DNA of 64,000 nt from Lentibacillus daqui (GTDB lineage: Bacteria > Bacillota > Bacilli > Bacillales > Amphibacillaceae): contig NZ_CP114176.1 of NCBI RefSeq assembly GCF_027186265.1, positions 806,001 through 870,000 on the forward strand. Direction: 5' to 3'. The notes under the pieces were generated by a model. It did not search any database and had not been told where the DNA came from. It saw only the letters and a program-made list of their open reading frames with translations. How positions within the stretch are numbered: the stretch's first letter is position 1; every line of letters starts with the position of its first letter. This document shows, piece by piece, positions 61,412-64,000 of the stretch. A program made the position numbers and the translations under genes.

Positions 61412-62593
61412 TTAACTTTTTACAATTGAAAACAATCCACTAGTCTCTATCTTCTCCACAGCTTGCTCCAAAACGTATTTCGGCTGTACCAATCCAATCC
61501 GTACATAACCTTCACCCGATTCACCGAATGCATTCCCGGGCACAACGACAATTCCTGCTTCATCCATTAATCGGTAGGTAAACGCCGTCGATGTAAACCC
61601 TTCAGGAACTTTCGCCCAAAGAAACATCGAAGCCTTAGGTGTGTCCACTTTCCAACCTAAAGCATTTAATCCGTCTACTAAAATATTTCTTCGTCCTTTA
61701 TAGACAGATCTTAACTTTTCACTGAAATCAGTAGAATTCTGCAAAGCACAAATTGCCGCCTTTTGAATAGGAAGGAACACGCCATAGTCCAGGTTTGATT
61801 TCAATCGGCTTAATCCATTAACAATGGTGGAATTTCCAACGACATAGCCAATTCGGCAGCCGGCTAAGTTAAAGCTTTTGGAGAACGAATTGAATTCAAC
61901 GCCAACATCTTTTGCCCCGTCAACGGATAGGAAGCTAATTGGCTTCTCGTCTTCGTAATATAGTTCTGAATAAGCAAAATCGTGAAGTACCGCAATCTGA
62001 TATTTTTTAGCAAAGGCGACTACCTGTTGAAAGAATTCCCTTGTTGCTAAAGTGGGAACAGGATTACCCGGGAAGTTCAACACCATCATTTTGGCCCGCT
62101 GTTTGATGCTTTCCGGTATCGCTTCTAAATCGGGCAAAAATCCGTTTTCTTCTTTTAATGGCATTCGGTATGGCGTGGCATCGGCCAAGGAAAGACCCGT
62201 ATCATAGGCTGTATATCCGGGATCAGGTAGTAGGATGATATCGCCGGGATTGGTCAATACCATCGGCAAATGAACCAGACCATCCTGAGACCCCATCACC
62301 ATCCATGTTTCATTTTCCGCGCTAATTTCAACACCATAGTTCTTTCTATAATAATCAGTAATCGCCTGATGAAGTGATTCGGTGCCGGTTAATGTGTAGC
62401 CGTACTGGGTAGGATCTTGCGCATTCTTTGTCAGTTCTTCAATGACAAATGGAGCGGGTGGTAAATCTGGACTTCCAACACTTAAATCGATCATTTCCAT
62501 TCCTGCCTGAAGTTTTTGCTTTTTATAATTGGATAGTTCACTAAAAATGGATGTTTGAAAATGCGCCATTTTATCTGATAAAGTTATGTTCAT
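61412..62593 (-). CDS. Class I/II PLP aminotransferase (DapL/PatA-like group)
   Basis: 393 aa; ATG at 62593 with GAGGTGATC upstream, preferred to an ATG three codons earlier. Fold-type I aminotransferase: MIDLSVGSPDLPPAPFVIEE, YGYTLTGTESLHQAITDYY, LLPDPGYTAYDTGLSLA, NFPGNPVPTLA, AVLHDFAYSELYYEDEKPIS and FNSFSKSFNLAGCRIGYVVG with the PLP-lysine. EGYVRIGLVQP near the end holds the Arg that binds the substrate carboxylate. The exact amino acid cannot be read. Convergent with glpX. Confidence 0.9.
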   Translation of the reverse strand: MNITLSDKMAHFQTSIFSELSNYKKQKLQAGMEMIDLSVGSPDLPPAPFVIEELTKNAQDPTQYGYTLTGTESLHQAITDYYRKNYGVEISAENETWMVMGSQDGLVHLPMVLTNPGDIILLPDPGYTAYDTGLSLADATPYRMPLKEENGFLPDLEAIPESIKQRAKMMVLNFPGNPVPTLATREFFQQVVAFAKKYQIAVLHDFAYSELYYEDEKPISFLSVDGAKDVGVEFNSFSKSFNLAGCRIGYVVGNSTIVNGLSRLKSNLDYGVFLPIQKAAICALQNSTDFSEKLRSVYKGRRNILVDGLNALGWKVDTPKASMFLWAKVPEGFTSTAFTYRLMDEAGIVVVPGNAFGESGEGYVRIGLVQPKYVLEQAVEKIETSGLFSIVKS

Positions 62594-62793
62594 GTAGATC
62601 ACCTCGTTAGAATTTTTTATGTAGAAAATTAGTATGATTATAACATCAATTAAGAGTTAGGTGGGTAATTACCAAATATTTTTCGAATAAGTGGGTGCAC
62701 AGGGAGATAGGAGTTAGTTGTACAATTAAATGGATTGTTGCTATAAAAATTGACTAATAGATGCCTTGAAACGTCTTAATGATATTTTTTCTA

Positions 62794-62850
62794 TTGACTG
62801 ATAATCCTTCAAATGCTATATTAATAATATGTTACCTGTAAGCGCTAGCA
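62794..62850 (+). promoter_or_regulatory. Promoter with perfect cre box for the DUF3870-DUF819 operon
   Basis: TTGACT (62794-62799), 17-nt spacer, TATATT (62817-62822), then TGTAAGCGCTAGCA (62837-62850), which matches the cre consensus TGNAARCGNWWNCA at every position. At about +8, CcpA binding would repress the operon when glucose is present. Confidence 0.75.
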
Positions 62851-62925
62851 TGGTACAAGCCACTACAAGTTATCCCTTGTTGGTTTCCTTGTATCGTCTG
62901 TAGTGCGTTGAAGGAGATTCTTAAA

Positions 62926-63249
62926 TTGTATAACCAGAATACCATCTATGTGATCGGGGATGCGAAGGCACCACAGAATAATCCGATTACCAAGAGATAC
63001 AGTCAATTTTTTCTGGCATTAGTTGTTGATGCTACCAGCGATGAAATTGTCGATTGCGAATGTTCTTCGACGATTCAGCTGACCAATCAGTTTGTCCGTT
63101 CCTTATTTATTGGTCGTGATATAAACGATATCAACGTAGAGGAAGATATTCGCAAACGGTATCAGGGTGCCTCACAAAAAGCTTTGATTGTCGCATTTCA
63201 TGATGCCATAAATAAATATGATCAAGCAAAAGCTGCTTTGACTACATGA
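62926..63249 (+). CDS. DUF3870 domain protein
   Basis: 107 aa; TTG start at 62926, 9 nt behind AAGGAG; an in-frame TTG at 62908 precedes the ribosome site. Matches the DUF3870 family: YVIGDAKAPQNNPITKRYSQ, FFLALVVDATSDEIVDCECS, LFIGRDINDINVEEDI. No function is known. It is often next to DUF819 transporters and amino-acid/dipeptide catabolic genes, as here, so a role tied to the following transporter is plausible. Confidence 0.85.
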   Translation: MYNQNTIYVIGDAKAPQNNPITKRYSQFFLALVVDATSDEIVDCECSSTIQLTNQFVRSLFIGRDINDINVEEDIRKRYQGASQKALIVAFHDAINKYDQAKAALTT

Positions 63250-63259
63250 ACCTAGTCAA

Positions 63260-63297
63260 AATCCAGCCTGACAATCAATTGTTAGGCTGGATTTTTA
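63260..63297 (+). terminator. Hairpin terminator after the DUF3870 gene
   Basis: AATCCAGCCT / AGGCTGGATT, 10-bp perfect stem, 14-nt loop, then TTTT. It may only partly stop transcription into the DUF819 gene. Confidence 0.85.
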
Positions 63298-63368
63298 ATT
63301 TCAAGTTTTTGAGAAGATAACTTGACTCAATAACTATACTTCACTTATACATCAAGGGGGAAACAGAA

Positions 63369-64000
63369 ATGATTACAGATGGTTTTATGTACATCGGCGT
63401 CTTGGTGGCACTGGCTGCCTTGATGGTGGGAATTGAAAACAAATTTAGTTCCAATCGCTTTTTTAAATTTATTCCGGGCATTGTCCTCATTTATATTGGG
63501 GCAGCTTTCTTGCAAACAATCGGCCTGTTTGATAATGAAGCGACTGAAGCTGCCTATTCCAATGTGAAAGATGCCTTACTTCCGGCGATGCTGATGATTA
63601 TGCTGTTGAAATGCGATATCAGAAGTATTATGAGACTTGGACCGCGCATGCTTGGTGGTTACTTGGTAGCTGTTATTAGCATCTTTCTTGGATTTATAAT
63701 CGTCTATGCTGTTTTCCAATCTTTTTATGCTACAGATACCTGGCGTGCTTTTGGTGCGCTTGCCGGCAGCTGGACAGGCGGATCGGCCAATATGGTTGCT
63801 TTGCAGGGAATTCTTAAGGTGCCGGAAAATATTTTTGGTTATGCACTAATGATGGATACCATTAATTATGCGGTCTGGGTGATGTTTATGTTTTGGCTCG
63901 TACCTTTTGCTGGTGCATTTAACCGCTGGACAAAGGCAGATACCAGCTTTATGCAAAATGGGTTTGAAGAAGCGGCTGCGACTCAGGAGGATGATCACGG
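63369..64000 (+). CDS. DUF819 family membrane protein (partial, runs off right edge)
   Basis: First ~210 codons; ATG 63369 behind AAGGGGGAAAC. DUF819 (YjcL-like) membrane protein with ~7 helices visible: MYIGVLVALAALMVGIENKF, FIPGIVLIYIGAAFLQTIGL, MLMIMLLKCDIRSIMRLGPR and the conserved AFGALAGSWTGGSANMVALQ. The family is probably a transporter of unknown substrate. It follows DUF3870, and the pair is under the cre box at 62837. Confidence 0.88.
   Translation, partial: MITDGFMYIGVLVALAALMVGIENKFSSNRFFKFIPGIVLIYIGAAFLQTIGLFDNEATEAAYSNVKDALLPAMLMIMLLKCDIRSIMRLGPRMLGGYLVAVISIFLGFIIVYAVFQSFYATDTWRAFGALAGSWTGGSANMVALQGILKVPENIFGYALMMDTINYAVWVMFMFWLVPFAGAFNRWTKADTSFMQNGFEEAAATQEDDH

Overview
The window looks like chromosomal DNA of a low-GC, spore-forming Bacillaceae, probably of the Virgibacillus/Oceanobacillus/Lentibacillus kind. 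The pointers are strong AGGAGG-type ribosome binding sites with many TTG/GTG starts, a YpzI-type small protein, a Mistic (MstX) homologue, a heterocycloanthracin/sonorensin-type bacteriocin precursor, and cre-like catabolite-repression boxes. The genus is inferred from gene content, not proven.

Layout. 1-2.1 kb (minus strand): the right end of a thiazole/oxazole-modified bacteriocin locus, with the ThiF-like maturation protein cut by the window edge and a 70-aa Cys/Gly-rich precursor. 2.27-5.4 kb: a nitrilase gene split by an IS607-family element (serine recombinase TnpA plus TnpB). 5.4-19.5 kb: short housekeeping and hypothetical genes (Cu/Zn SOD-like, mstX, manA, VanZ, sstT, Amidase_2 autolysin, DUF218 lipoprotein, RNase H-like, ypzI, PLP aminotransferase, Uma2 nuclease), mixed with pseudogenes and 21-nt-period repeats. 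19.5-22.9 kb: a 2-oxoacid dehydrogenase operon in the order E2-E1alpha-E1beta, without E3.

22.9-51.3 kb is a dense catabolic island for carboxylates, amides and acylated amino acids. It has four M20-family hydrolases, an amidase-signature enzyme and two paired amidohydrolase-2 proteins, one of which has lost most metal ligands. It has two CoA-transferase III genes and two crotonases with altered active sites, two GntR/FCD regulators, and transporters of many families (DASS, GntP, DUF5058 pair, YfcC, AtoE, MadLM). Three copies of a GGTCGACWRWCGACY palindrome, each just downstream of a -10 element, point to a local GntR regulon. An IS1380 element with a 5-bp target duplication, an ISL3 deletion remnant and a decayed glycerate kinase gene show ongoing rearrangement.

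52-61.2 kb: a tetritol (erythritol/threitol-like) operon made of a DeoR regulator, Zn polyol dehydrogenase, polyol MFS permease, dhaK, dhaL, rpiB-type isomerase and glpX. A second, intact copy of the same IS607 element sits exactly between dhaK and dhaL. AT-rich repeats of about 20 nt before rpiB, with a related copy before the dehydrogenase, are candidate DeoR operators. 61.4-64 kb: a PLP aminotransferase (minus strand), then a cre-controlled DUF3870-DUF819 pair running off the right edge.

Most notable: the TnpB proteins have a rearranged RuvC site (the canonical Glu is Gly, with an alternative Glu 47 residues later), precise excision of IS607 copy 1 would restore a 317-aa nitrilase, and there is a probable GntR regulon and an inactive-looking amidohydrolase partner.
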